A stretch of DNA of 64,000 nucleotides, taken from assembly GCA_047518005.1 (NCBI GenBank), contig JAKZRT010000010.1, positions 29,547 to 93,546 on the forward strand, given 5' to 3'. The notes below the pieces were generated by a model that had not been told where the DNA came from, searched no databases, and was given only the letters and a program-made list of their open reading frames with translations. A program made the translations under genes and the position numbers. The DNA is from JAKZRT01 sp047518005 (lineage in GTDB: Bacteria > Pseudomonadota > Alphaproteobacteria > Rhodobacterales > Rhodobacteraceae). Shown piece after piece: positions 33,162 to 42,046 of this stretch (its first letter is position 1; the number at the start of each line of letters is the position of its first letter).

Positions 33162-34157
33162 ATGAGAAAATTAATCCAAACCACTGCAATGGCAGCTCTG
33201 AGTCTGTTCATGGTAGTCCCCCAAGCACCAGCCCAGATCGCCGACGACGAAATGTTCGCACCCCTGCCAGCCGCTGCCAATGGACCCGCAATTGACCAGA
33301 GCGTCGGCTATCTTGTCCAGGAACTGGGCCGCGGTCTTTATATGGTCAGCGATGGCATCTATCAGATGATGTTTCTGACCACAGGCGAAGGCGTAATCGC
33401 GGTCGATGCTCCGCCCAATATGGGTCAGAAAATCCTTCCAGCGATTGCAAGCGTAACCGACGAGCCGGTGACCCACGTTATTTATAGCCACACCCACCAA
33501 GACCATATCGGGGCTGCGACGATCTATCCCGAAGACGCGGTCATTATCGCGCACGAAGACGCCACCGCGCATCTGGTGGCCAAGGGCGACCCGGCGCGAC
33601 CAGTTCCGACGCAAAGTTTCTCGGACGCCATGACGCTCACGGTAGGATCGCAAACATTGCAACTGGACTATCGCGGGGTGAACCACCTTGAAGGCAATAT
33701 CTACATCTATGCACCCGAACAAAAGGTTCTGATGCTTGTCGACGTCGTCTTTCCGGGTTGGACACCGTTTCCCGACCTTGCCATTGCGGCATCGGTCGAT
33801 GGATTTTTGGAAGCCCATGACATCATACTGAGTTACGACTTTGACCACTTTATCGGCGGTCACCTGACCCGACACGGCAACCGCGCCGATGTGGAAACCC
33901 AAAAGGCTTACTTTGACGACATAATTTCGGCCGCGACCAAAGCCAACGCGGCAGCGGACATGGGCGCGGCATTTGGCGCGGCGGCGGCGCGCGGAGGCAT
34001 GGGCAACCCCTGGGCTTTCATCAAAATCGTGCTGGATAACGTGGCGGGCCAATGCGCCGCCGAAGTCGAGGAAAAATGGGGCGATCGCCTGGGTGGCGTC
34101 GACATTTTCACCTTCGACCACTGCTGGATAATCGCAGAACATCTGAACGTAGACTAA
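33162..34157 (+). CDS. Exported metallo-beta-lactamase-fold hydrolase
   Basis: 331-residue MBL-fold protein with a Sec signal peptide (MRKLIQTTAMAALSLFMVV, cleavage near PAQ), so periplasmic or extracellular. The zinc motif is SHTHQDHIG (His110, His112, Asp114, His115), with His175 in GVNHLEGN, an Asp in VLMLVDVVFPG and a later GGHLTRHG. Length fits a stand-alone hydrolase; substrate is unknown. A lactonase or SoxH-like role are possibilities only. GGAGAG at 33151-33156 precedes the ATG. It is the middle gene of a TetR/MBL/membrane-protein module and its stop overlaps an ATG of the next frame by 1 nt. Confidence 0.88.
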   Translation: MRKLIQTTAMAALSLFMVVPQAPAQIADDEMFAPLPAAANGPAIDQSVGYLVQELGRGLYMVSDGIYQMMFLTTGEGVIAVDAPPNMGQKILPAIASVTDEPVTHVIYSHTHQDHIGAATIYPEDAVIIAHEDATAHLVAKGDPARPVPTQSFSDAMTLTVGSQTLQLDYRGVNHLEGNIYIYAPEQKVLMLVDVVFPGWTPFPDLAIAASVDGFLEAHDIILSYDFDHFIGGHLTRHGNRADVETQKAYFDDIISAATKANAAADMGAAFGAAAARGGMGNPWAFIKIVLDNVAGQCAAEVEEKWGDRLGGVDIFTFDHCWIIAEHLNVD

Positions 34158-34168
34158 TGGAGAAATTA

Positions 34169-34603
34169 ATGCCGAGCGATACAACAACAAGCAAACCCGC
34201 CGCAGCCGCCAAAATACCCACCGGTCTTTGGGTCGCAATCGGCATAACGGCGCTGATGGTTTACCGGTTGATGGCGGTGACCTTCCTGCCTGAGGTCGGA
34301 AACACCATTCCCGAAATGTGGGGAGTAGCGTTCAGAGGCGACACTTTCATCGGTGCCACGGCTCTGATAATTGCTTACTTATTGTGGAAGTCGCGTGGAC
34401 TGGCAGTCTGGACAATCGCCATCGTCTGGCACTGGATCGGGATCAAGGATTTTGCAAGCGGGATCGAGTTTCACTTTATCGAACCCTTCGATCCGTCAAT
34501 GGGTAATACGGTTTTGGTGCCGTTGATCGGCGGACCGATCCTGCAACTGATTGCGGTCTATCTGTTGGTGCGGCACAGGCGCGTTTATCTGGGCTCGGTC
34601 TGA
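34169..34603 (+). CDS. Four-helix membrane protein, unknown function
   Basis: 144-residue integral membrane protein that I do not recognise. Four hydrophobic segments are visible: IPTGLWVAIGITALMVYRLM, FIGATALIIAYLLW, LAVWTIAIVWHWIGI and IGGPILQLIAVYLLV. The conserved-looking WHWIGIKDF and FHFIEPFDPSMGN contain His residues that could be functional. GGAG at 34159-34162 sits 6 nt before the ATG at 34169; an ATG at 34157 overlapping the MBL stop would add four residues. Probably co-transcribed with the MBL gene and controlled by the same operator. Confidence 0.75.
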   Translation: MPSDTTTSKPAAAAKIPTGLWVAIGITALMVYRLMAVTFLPEVGNTIPEMWGVAFRGDTFIGATALIIAYLLWKSRGLAVWTIAIVWHWIGIKDFASGIEFHFIEPFDPSMGNTVLVPLIGGPILQLIAVYLLVRHRRVYLGSV

Positions 34604-34608
34604 CCGCC

Positions 34609-35352
34609 TCACCCGCCCCTCAGCCGGGCCACAATGCTGCGCATCCCGTCCAGCGGAACATAGCCGCGCAGCATTTCGTTCTCGAACACAAAGCTGGGCG
34701 TCCCATTGATGCCCAGCTGGTTTGCCAGGGCCCGATTGCTGGCGATGATCGTCTGCGTCCGCTCGCTGCCCATCTCGCGGCGAACTGCCGCATAATCCAG
34801 CCCCAGGTCCAAGGCCAGACTGCGCAGGCCCGGCTCGGAGATACCGCCGCGCATGGTCATCATCCGGTCGTGCGCCGCCTTATATGCGTCATCGCCGCGA
34901 ATTTGTTTGACCGCGATGGCAAAGCGCGCCCCCAGAACAGATGCGTCACCCAGAATTGGGAATTCCTTGATAATCATCCGAATATTGCCGTCCGACTTGA
35001 TGAGTTCGGCGACCTCGGGAAAAGCCCGGCGGCAATAGCCGCACTGATAGTCCAGAAACTCGACAATGGTGATGTCGCCTTCGGGGTTGCCACCAACCCA
35101 GGAATGGCCGTCATAGAAAATCATATCCGAATTACCGGCGATCAAGTTGGTGTCGTCGCTCACCTGGGCTGCGTTCTGGCGCTGTTCATGTATATCTACC
35201 GCCTCGAAAATCACCTCCGGATGGTCGAGAAGGTAAGCACGAACTTCTTGGCGAAAAATTTCGCGCTCTTCAGGGGTCATCGTGTCAATGTCAAAGGCCC
35301 AAAGGGGCAGGGCGACCAGGCTCCCAACAATCAAAGCAACAAGCCGGATCAT
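34609..35352 (-). CDS. DsbA-family thioredoxin-like oxidoreductase
   Basis: 247-residue periplasmic protein of the DsbA/DsbG-like group (Com1/ScsC-like). Signal peptide at residues 1-20 (MIRLVALIVGSLVALPLWAF), then an EVRAYLLDHPEVIFEAV helix typical of this group, then the redox motif LDYQCGYCRRAFPE, and the cis-Pro loop GINGTPSFVFENEM. It may use the DsbB at 427 for reoxidation, but that is inference. The ATG at 35352 overlaps the stop of the upstream M48 gene (ATGA), so the pair is coupled. Confidence 0.9.
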   Translation of the reverse strand: MIRLVALIVGSLVALPLWAFDIDTMTPEEREIFRQEVRAYLLDHPEVIFEAVDIHEQRQNAAQVSDDTNLIAGNSDMIFYDGHSWVGGNPEGDITIVEFLDYQCGYCRRAFPEVAELIKSDGNIRMIIKEFPILGDASVLGARFAIAVKQIRGDDAYKAAHDRMMTMRGGISEPGLRSLALDLGLDYAAVRREMGSERTQTIIASNRALANQLGINGTPSFVFENEMLRGYVPLDGMRSIVARLRGG

Positions 35353-36692
35353 CCGCGTTTCCTTTTCGATTTTGCAAGATTTGCTGCATGTACCACATCG
35401 CGGGCCCGCCGCCACGCGGTTGATCCCTCGGGCAGGGCGCCCGCAGCGCGTTCGGCATGCAGGATCGCATCGTCGGGTCGGCCCAAAAGCGCGTAACGTT
35501 CAGCCGTTGCAAGCGAGGCCATCGCATCTCGCCCGTCGCGCGCATAGGCCTGAGCCAGGTCGCGCAAGAGTCGCGCGTCGGATTGGTCGCGCGCCCGCGC
35601 TTCGATCAGGATCACCAGCGCGCGTTTGTTTGATCTGGCTGACGCCTCGGCCAACAACGCCCGCCCCAGACCGGCCAGAATTTGCGGGTGGCTCGGGCGC
35701 AGGGTGTTGGCCTTTTCAAAGGCGGTCACCGCGCCCCCGAAATTGCGCGATTCTAACAGAATCTGGCCCTTCAGATCATGGTAATAAGCATCCCCCGGTC
35801 GCGCCGCCAACGCTCGGTTCATGTGCCGCAGCGCCCGCTCGGGGTCGGGCTGGCGATGATAGGCAATCGCGCGCGCCATCTCGGCCAGATCGGACTTGTC
35901 GGTTTTTTTGATCTTGCGCAAAGTCGCAGACGGCGCGCCCAGAAAAGCGCCCAGTTTGGCGCGCGCCCGGTCAAACCAATAGCTGGCAGTAACATCAGGC
36001 GCAAACCGCTCGACGCCCGCCGCCGAAGCCTTGAGCGCCCGCATTCGGTCACGGGTCAGCGGATGGGTGCGCACGTAGGGGTCTTGCCGCTGAACCGACA
36101 GGGTCTCTTGCCCGCGAAACAGCTCCAGAACCGCCTCCATGGCGCGCGGATCGACCTGCGAGCGCGCCATATATCGCACCGCTGCGTGATCGGCCGAGGC
36201 TTCTTCGGCGCGGGTGTGGGCCAGCAACACACCGGCCGCCGACCCGGCAACACCGGCGACGATGCCGCTGGCGACCTCGGCGCTGCCGCCGCTTGCAGCG
36301 CTGATAAACGCCAATAAGAACCCCAGCGATGAGACCCCGCGTGCGGCCTGCATGTTCGCTGCGCGAAGGGTCAGATGTCCGCCCGAGATATGCGCCAGCT
36401 CGTGCGCCAGCACCGCCTGCAATTCGGCAGCATTATTCAGTCGCAGCAAAAGCCCGCTGTTGATGAAAACGTGGCCAGCATCGACGACAAAGGCATTCAT
36501 TGTGGTGTCTTTGACCACCAGAACCCGCACCCGATCCGGGCTCAGCCCCGCGGCGTCTATCAGCGGTCGCGCGATCACCTTCAGCGCGTGTTCAATGTCG
36601 GCATCCCGGATCAGCGTAACCGCATGAAGCGGTGCGGAAAACGCCAAGAGAAAGCCGAAAAGCGCCGGGATCAGCGCCGAGAAATTCCGCAT
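35349..36692 (-). CDS. M48-family metalloprotease with TPR repeats (BepA-like)
   Basis: 447-residue periplasmic zinc protease. Signal peptide (ALIPALFGFLLAFSAPLHAV), M48 catalytic domain with AVLAHELAHISGGH (HExxH) and the third ligand in EEASADHAAVRYM, and C-terminal TPR-like helices (from about residue 280) that may hold outer-membrane protein substrates as in BepA. It forms a two-gene operon with a DsbA-like oxidoreductase via a 4-nt overlap, echoing the disulfide-dependent outer-membrane assembly link known for BepA. Start at the ATG at 36692. Confidence 0.92.
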   Translation of the reverse strand: MRNFSALIPALFGFLLAFSAPLHAVTLIRDADIEHALKVIARPLIDAAGLSPDRVRVLVVKDTTMNAFVVDAGHVFINSGLLLRLNNAAELQAVLAHELAHISGGHLTLRAANMQAARGVSSLGFLLAFISAASGGSAEVASGIVAGVAGSAAGVLLAHTRAEEASADHAAVRYMARSQVDPRAMEAVLELFRGQETLSVQRQDPYVRTHPLTRDRMRALKASAAGVERFAPDVTASYWFDRARAKLGAFLGAPSATLRKIKKTDKSDLAEMARAIAYHRQPDPERALRHMNRALAARPGDAYYHDLKGQILLESRNFGGAVTAFEKANTLRPSHPQILAGLGRALLAEASARSNKRALVILIEARARDQSDARLLRDLAQAYARDGRDAMASLATAERYALLGRPDDAILHAERAAGALPEGSTAWRRARDVVHAANLAKSKRKRG

Positions 36693-36768
36693 ACCGTTAC
36701 CATTGACCTCTGGGCCATCCTTGGTTCAGGTGGGCCAAGCCACCGGACCCGAGCATAGGGAGGAACGG

Positions 36769-37929
36769 GTGCGACGTTCAAGCCGATCAGAGGTCGATCC
36801 CTTTATCGTGATGGACGTGATGGACGCTGCCGCGCGGGCCGAAGCCGCGGGTCAGCACATCATTCACATGGAGGTCGGGCAGCCGGGCACCGCCGCGCCA
36901 GCAGGGGCACGCCAGGCTTTGGCCGCAGCGATGAAGACCGACGCCCTGGGCTATACCGTGGCGCTTGGTCTGCCAGCCCTCAGGGCGCGCATCGCAGCGC
37001 TCTATAAAGACCGGTATTCATTGGATATTGATGCCGACCGGGTGGTGGTGACACCGGGCTCGTCGGGGGCGTTCATCCTGGCGTTTACCGCGCTTTTCGA
37101 CGCCGGCGACCGCGTTGCCTTGGGCGAACCCGGATATCCGTCGTACCGGCAGATATTGCGTGCGCTCGACCTTGCGCCGGTCGCGATCGAAACCTTGGCG
37201 GAAAATCGCTTTCAGCCGGTCCCGGCCGATCTTGAGGGCACCAGCGATCTTGCCGGGCTGATCGTCGCCTCGCCTGCCAACCCCTCGGGCACGATGCTGG
37301 ACCATCCCGCCATGGCGGTGCTGGTCAGCGCGGCGGCGGCCCGCGACATGGCCTTTATCTCGGACGAGATTTACCACGGTATCCAGTATGACCAGCGCCC
37401 CGTCAGCGCACTGGAAATTTCGGACGATGTCTACGTTATCAACTCGTTTTCGAAATACTTCTCGATGACTGGCTGGCGGGTCGGGTGGATGGTGGTGCCC
37501 CAGGGGCATGTGCGCACTATCGAACGGCTGGCGCAGAACCTGTTTATCTGTCCGCCGCACGCAGCCCAGGTCGCGGCATTGGCAGCGCTGGACTGCGCGC
37601 CCGAGTTAGAGGCAAATTGCGCCGTTTATGCCAGGAACCGCGCGCTGATGATCGAGGGTCTGCCAAAGGCCGGATTCGACCGCTTCGCGCCGCCGGACGG
37701 GGCGTTCTACATTTATGCCGATGTCAGCGAGATGACCGGCGACAGCCGTGCGTTTGCGACCGAAATTCTCGATCAGGCCGGGGTCGCACTGACACCGGGC
37801 CTCGACTTTGACAAGCGGCGCGGGCATCGGACACTGCGGTTTTCCTATGCTCGGTCAACCCCGGATATTGTCGAGGGCCTGCGCCGCCTCAGCGATTTCA
37901 TGGCGCGGCGCGGTCAGGGAGGGGACTGA
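36769..37929 (+). CDS. Class I/II PLP aminotransferase
   Basis: 386-residue fold-type I aminotransferase. Motifs are HIIHMEVGQPGTAAP, VTPGSSGAFILAF, ASPANPSGTML, FISDEIYHGIQYD and the PLP Lys in NSFSKYFSMTGWRVGW. The C-terminal substrate Arg lies in LRFSYARS. Substrate class is not determined. The GTG at 36769 is preceded by AGGGAGGA (36757-36764); no ATG fits better. The amidase gene starts 1 nt after its stop, so they are probably co-transcribed. Confidence 0.9.
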   Translation: MRRSSRSEVDPFIVMDVMDAAARAEAAGQHIIHMEVGQPGTAAPAGARQALAAAMKTDALGYTVALGLPALRARIAALYKDRYSLDIDADRVVVTPGSSGAFILAFTALFDAGDRVALGEPGYPSYRQILRALDLAPVAIETLAENRFQPVPADLEGTSDLAGLIVASPANPSGTMLDHPAMAVLVSAAAARDMAFISDEIYHGIQYDQRPVSALEISDDVYVINSFSKYFSMTGWRVGWMVVPQGHVRTIERLAQNLFICPPHAAQVAALAALDCAPELEANCAVYARNRALMIEGLPKAGFDRFAPPDGAFYIYADVSEMTGDSRAFATEILDQAGVALTPGLDFDKRRGHRTLRFSYARSTPDIVEGLRRLSDFMARRGQGGD

Positions 37930-37930
37930 C

Positions 37931-38713
37931 GTGCGCGGGCTTTGCACCTTTATTGCGACGCAGGTCATGTTGGTGACAGCGATTGTCGGGCCGATCGAGG
38001 CGCAGGCCGACCGACCGGTCATCGTTCTTGACCCCGGCCACGGCGGGATCGATCCAGGCGCGGTGCGCGGCGAGCACCGCGAAGCCGACCTGATGCTGGC
38101 CTTCGCGCGCGAACTGGCCGAGGCGCTGGTTCGCTCGGGCCGGTTTCAGGTGCGGCTGACGCGCGACGCCGACGACTTTCTCAGATTGTCAGAACGGGTC
38201 GGTGTGGCGCGCAAGGCCCAGGCCTTTGCGTTTTTATCCTTCCACGCCGACGCGCTGACCCAAGGCCGGGCGCGCGGCGCGTCGGTTTATACGCTTTCCG
38301 ATCGGGCGTCTGACGCGACCGCGGCCGAGCTGGTCGAAGCGCAGGACCGGGCCGATCTTTTGTCTGGTCAGGACCTGAGCGAAACCGACGATGCCATCGC
38401 CGGAATTCTGGTCGACCTGGCGCGCACCGACACCCGGCCCAGATCGCAGGCCCTGGCCGGGCATCTGCTGGGCGCACTCGAGGGCGAATTTGGCCATCTC
38501 CACACCGACAGCGGTCGATCGGCCGGGTTCGGCGTACTGAAGTCGCCCGACATTCCATCGGTGCTGGTCGAACTGGGGTTCATGTCGGATGCGCGTGATC
38601 TGGAAAACCTGACCTCGGACGACTGGCGCAAGGCCGCAGCGGTGGCGATCAGAAACGGGCTGATCGCATGGGCCGACGCCGATGCGGTGGCGGCGGCGCG
38701 GCGGCGAAATTGA
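37931..38713 (+). CDS. N-acetylmuramoyl-L-alanine amidase (Amidase_3)
   Basis: Peptidoglycan amidase cleaving the stem peptide from MurNAc. The 260-residue protein has a short hydrophobic N-terminal signal (CTFIATQVMLVTAIVG), then the zinc-dependent Amidase_3 domain: VLDPGHGGIDPGAVRG, a Glu in HREADLML, FLSFHADALTQG and VLVELGFMSDARD. It lacks an AMIN domain. The GTG start at 37931 is one base past the aminotransferase stop. PBP1A follows, giving a hydrolase/synthase pair for cell-wall growth. Confidence 0.92.
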   Translation: MRGLCTFIATQVMLVTAIVGPIEAQADRPVIVLDPGHGGIDPGAVRGEHREADLMLAFARELAEALVRSGRFQVRLTRDADDFLRLSERVGVARKAQAFAFLSFHADALTQGRARGASVYTLSDRASDATAAELVEAQDRADLLSGQDLSETDDAIAGILVDLARTDTRPRSQALAGHLLGALEGEFGHLHTDSGRSAGFGVLKSPDIPSVLVELGFMSDARDLENLTSDDWRKAAAVAIRNGLIAWADADAVAAARRRN

Positions 38714-38779
38714 ACTGTCCAGGGTGGTTGCGCCGCGCCACAGCGACGGGCAATCCCCGCGCGCTATCCGAGGTTTTAA

Positions 38780-38793
38780 AGCAATAAATTGCT
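38780..38793. repeat. Inverted repeat upstream of PBP1A gene
   Basis: AGCAAT-AA-ATTGCT, perfect 6-bp arms, between the amidase stop and the PBP1A start. Function unknown; possible operator or attenuator. Confidence 0.35.
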
Positions 38794-38922
38794 CAAGGTC
38801 GGGACGGCGGCACCGGGCGCTTTTGGAAAGGCGACCGGATTCGGTGGATTTCCGCAAACGCGGGTTTTGACGAAGTTGTGTGACGCGCATATAAGCGGGT
38901 GGTTCGGGTCGCCGGGAAAGCC

Positions 38923-41475
38923 ATGCTGAGGTTCGTTCTTTCCATCTTCGGAGGTATCGCCAGCGCGCTGACGCTTGGCGTGTTCTTCGGTGCGTTCACG
39001 CTTGGGGCGGTGTTTTGGATATTCGGGCGCGACCTGCCCAACCACGAGACCCTGGCGCGCTACACTCCACCCACGATCAGCCGGATCTATTCGACCGAGG
39101 GCCGGATCATCGACGAATTCGCGCGCGAGCGGCGGCTTTTCGTGCCATCGGGTGAAATCCCCGATCTGGTGAAAGCGGCGTTCATTTCGGCCGAGGACAA
39201 GAACTTTTACCAGCACGCCGGCTATGACGTGCGCGGCATCATCGGGGCCGTGGTCGAGGCGGCGCGGGGCGGGCGTCTGCGCGGCGCCTCGACTATTCCT
39301 CAGCAGGTGGTGAAAAATTTCCTGTTGTCGTCAGACCGGACCGCCGAGCGCAAAATCAAAGAACTGATCCTGTCCGTGCGCCTGGAAAACACGCTGGAAA
39401 AAGAACAGATCCTCGAGCTTTACCTCAACGAAATATTTCTGGGCCGCAATTCCTACGGTGTCGCGGCGGCGGCACAGACCTATTACAACAAGGCCTTGGA
39501 TGACCTTGGCCCGGCCGAGGCCGCCTATCTGGCGGCCCTTCCCCAGCGCCCCGGCAGCCTGCATCCGGTCCGCCAAAAAGACGCCGCCACTGCACGGCGC
39601 AATTTTGTGCTGAAAGAGATGTTCGAGAACGGCTTTCTCGATCAGGCCACCTATGAGGCCGAGAAAGCGCAGCCGCTTTTGACCGTCCAGAACGGCGATT
39701 TCGACAGTTTTCGGGCGGCGCTTCCGGCGCGCGACTATTTCACCGATGAAATTCGCCGGCAGCTGAGCCGCGATTTTGGCGAAGATGAATTCTTTTCCGG
39801 CGGCCTTGCAATCCGCGCAACGGTGTCGCCCGAGTTGCAAAACGAGGCCGCCACTGCGCTGCGTATCGGTCTGGCTGAATACGACCGCGCGCAGGGCGCG
39901 CGGCGCGCGGCGCGCGTGGTGCTGGCACCAGAACAGCTCGAAACCGAAGCGGCGTGGCGCGGGGCATTGGCCGAGGCCGAGATCGCGCGCGACATCGCCG
40001 GTTGGGTGCCCGCGGTGGTCCTGCGCGTTGGCAACACCCATGCGCGGATCGGGATCGAGGGGGTCGCCGACGACGAAGACGGACACTGGATCGCGCCCGA
40101 AGATGTGACCTGGGCGCGGCGGCGCGAAAGCGACGGGACACTCGGGCGCAAGGCCCGTGTGGCCGGTGACATTCTGAAGGCGGGCGAGGTGGTTCATGTT
40201 ACTGCCATTCTCGATGACGAAGGCGAATTTGCCCGCTGGTCGCTCAGGCAGGTGCCCGAGGTTCAGGGCGCGTTCATGGCCATGGACGTGAACACCGGCC
40301 GGGTTCTGGCCATGCAGGGCGGGTTTTCGTACCAGCACTCGGTGTTCAATCGCGCCACCCAGGCGACGCGCCAGCCCGGCTCGGTCTTCAAGCCCTTTGT
40401 CTATGCCGCGGCGCTCGACAGCGGCTATACGCCCGCGACGATCATCGTCGACGCGCCGATCGAGATCGAAATGACGGACGGCGAGATATGGCGGCCCTCG
40501 AACGCGTCGAACAAGTATTACGGGCCGACGCCGCTCAGGACCGGCATCGAGCGGTCGCGCAACGTGATGACCGTCCGTCTGGCCCAGGATGTCGGGCTTG
40601 AAGTGGTGGCCGATTACGCCGAACGCTTTGGCGTCTACGACGATATGAACCCGTTTCTGGCCAACGCTTTGGGGTCCGAGGAAACCACGCTTTTCCGCCT
40701 GGTCGCGGCCTTCGCGATGTTTGCCAATGGCGGCGAGCGGTTGGAACCGACGCTGGTTGACCGGGTTCAGGACCGGTGGGGCAGCACGGTCTACCGCCAT
40801 GACCGGCGGCTGTGTCTGGATTGCGCCAACCGGGGGCTGGCCAGCGGCGTATCGCCGACGATCCTGAGCAATCGCGAGCGCGTAATGGACCCGATAACCG
40901 CCTATCAGCTGACCTCGATGATGCAGGGCGTCGTCGAACGCGGCACCGCCAGCGCGACCGTGGCACTTCCGGTACCGACGGCAGGCAAGACCGGGACAAC
41001 CAACGACGCCAAAGACGCCTGGTTCATCGGCTTTACCTCCAACATCGTGGCCGGGTGCTATATCGGCTTTGACCAGCCCCGATCCTTAGGCAAACGGGCC
41101 TCGGGCGGACGCCTGTGCGGGCCGATTTTTAACCGGTTCATGAACCGTGTGGTCGAAACCTATGGCGGTGCCGAATTCGAAGTGCCCACGGGCGGCAAAT
41201 TTATCAAGATCGACCGCTATTCAGGCGAACGCCTTAACCCCGACGCGACCGGCGAATGGGTCGTGGCTGAATACTTCCGCGAAGGTGAAGAGCCGGTCTT
41301 TGGCCTTGGCGCGATGATCGACGGTGGCTTTGCCATGGGGTCGAACCTGCCGCTTTTCGCACAGGGCGAGGGCGACATCGAGACCGACGACAACCTGCTG
41401 ACCGCCACCGGGCAGGTCAAGAAAATCCCCAAGAAAGCCAGCTTTGGTTCGTTGAGTTCCGGCGGGCTTTACTGA
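38923..41475 (+). CDS. mrcA: Penicillin-binding protein 1A
   Basis: Bifunctional class A PBP that polymerises glycan strands and cross-links peptides at the inner membrane. The 850-residue protein has one TM (VLSIFGGIASALTLGVFFG), a GT51 transglycosylase with the catalytic Glu91 in FISAEDKNFYQHAG, an OB-like insert, and a transpeptidase with Ser487/Lys490 in RQPGSVFKPFVYA, SRN at SRNVMTV and KTGTT with Lys689. The ATG at 38923 is preceded by GGGAAAG. Upstream neighbours are a peptidoglycan amidase and an aminotransferase. Confidence 0.97.
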   Translation: MLRFVLSIFGGIASALTLGVFFGAFTLGAVFWIFGRDLPNHETLARYTPPTISRIYSTEGRIIDEFARERRLFVPSGEIPDLVKAAFISAEDKNFYQHAGYDVRGIIGAVVEAARGGRLRGASTIPQQVVKNFLLSSDRTAERKIKELILSVRLENTLEKEQILELYLNEIFLGRNSYGVAAAAQTYYNKALDDLGPAEAAYLAALPQRPGSLHPVRQKDAATARRNFVLKEMFENGFLDQATYEAEKAQPLLTVQNGDFDSFRAALPARDYFTDEIRRQLSRDFGEDEFFSGGLAIRATVSPELQNEAATALRIGLAEYDRAQGARRAARVVLAPEQLETEAAWRGALAEAEIARDIAGWVPAVVLRVGNTHARIGIEGVADDEDGHWIAPEDVTWARRRESDGTLGRKARVAGDILKAGEVVHVTAILDDEGEFARWSLRQVPEVQGAFMAMDVNTGRVLAMQGGFSYQHSVFNRATQATRQPGSVFKPFVYAAALDSGYTPATIIVDAPIEIEMTDGEIWRPSNASNKYYGPTPLRTGIERSRNVMTVRLAQDVGLEVVADYAERFGVYDDMNPFLANALGSEETTLFRLVAAFAMFANGGERLEPTLVDRVQDRWGSTVYRHDRRLCLDCANRGLASGVSPTILSNRERVMDPITAYQLTSMMQGVVERGTASATVALPVPTAGKTGTTNDAKDAWFIGFTSNIVAGCYIGFDQPRSLGKRASGGRLCGPIFNRFMNRVVETYGGAEFEVPTGGKFIKIDRYSGERLNPDATGEWVVAEYFREGEEPVFGLGAMIDGGFAMGSNLPLFAQGEGDIETDDNLLTATGQVKKIPKKASFGSLSSGGLY

Positions 41476-41595
41476 TCCCGCTGAGACAGGACGATGTGGT
41501 ATGCGTTTGATTTCCAACAGTTGAATTTCCTTGCCTTAAAGCATGCTTGAGGTCGCAGACTGGTTGCTCTGATCCTCGATAACTGGAGAAAGCGC

Positions 41596-41904
41596 ATGAT
41601 CTATCACGTCACCGCGCGCCTGCGCGAAAGCACCGCTGCGGCGTTGTTGGAAAAACTGACCGACGGCACGATTGCCGGGCAGCGGCCGGATGGCCCCGAA
41701 TTGGTTGCCTCAATGAAGCGCGCTGTGGTCAATTCCGAAGGCCAGATCGAGTGGAGCGAAATGTGTTTCTGCCCAAGCCCGCTCTATCACGAACGCACGA
41801 CGGTTCTTGACCAGCACTTTGACGACCTCAACACCGCGTCAATCGACGCGCATCAAACCTACGCCGGGCGTCCGTTCATGGAACACCTCCGCGAAATCGC
41901 CTGA
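41596..41904 (+). CDS. Conserved small protein of unknown function
   Basis: 102-residue soluble protein, MIYHVTARLRE at the start. I do not recognise the family; the sequence is plausible coding DNA with a GGAGAAAG site just before the ATG. Features are a charged middle, MCFCPSPLYHERTTVLDQHF near residues 56-75 with two Cys, and an FMEHLREIA tail. It has no signal peptide or TM. It lies between PBP1A and prfB; no functional link is apparent. Confidence 0.75.
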   Translation: MIYHVTARLRESTAAALLEKLTDGTIAGQRPDGPELVASMKRAVVNSEGQIEWSEMCFCPSPLYHERTTVLDQHFDDLNTASIDAHQTYAGRPFMEHLREIA

Positions 41905-41967
41905 CCGGGGTCAGAACGCCCTGGACCTGATCCGGGTCCCCGACCGGGACAGAGCCACGTCCGACGT

Positions 41968-41985
41968 CCCGGCGCAAAGGCCGGG
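41968..41985. repeat. GC palindrome before prfB
   Basis: CCCGGC, loop GCAAAG, GCCGGG. A second short hairpin (GGACC/GGTCC, 41922-41939 region) lies just upstream. Typical of alphaproteobacterial intergenic palindromes; no T-tract. Confidence 0.5.
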
Positions 41986-42046
41986 CCGCGCTTGCTGACC
42001 TGCCCGGGCCTTGGTATCAGCAGGCTCGGATTTCTTACGAGGTCAA

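Noticed and set aside
39331..40800. 489-codon antisense frame over PBP1A
   Set aside because: Covers the GT and TP domains of an intact PBP1A; low-complexity antisense product.
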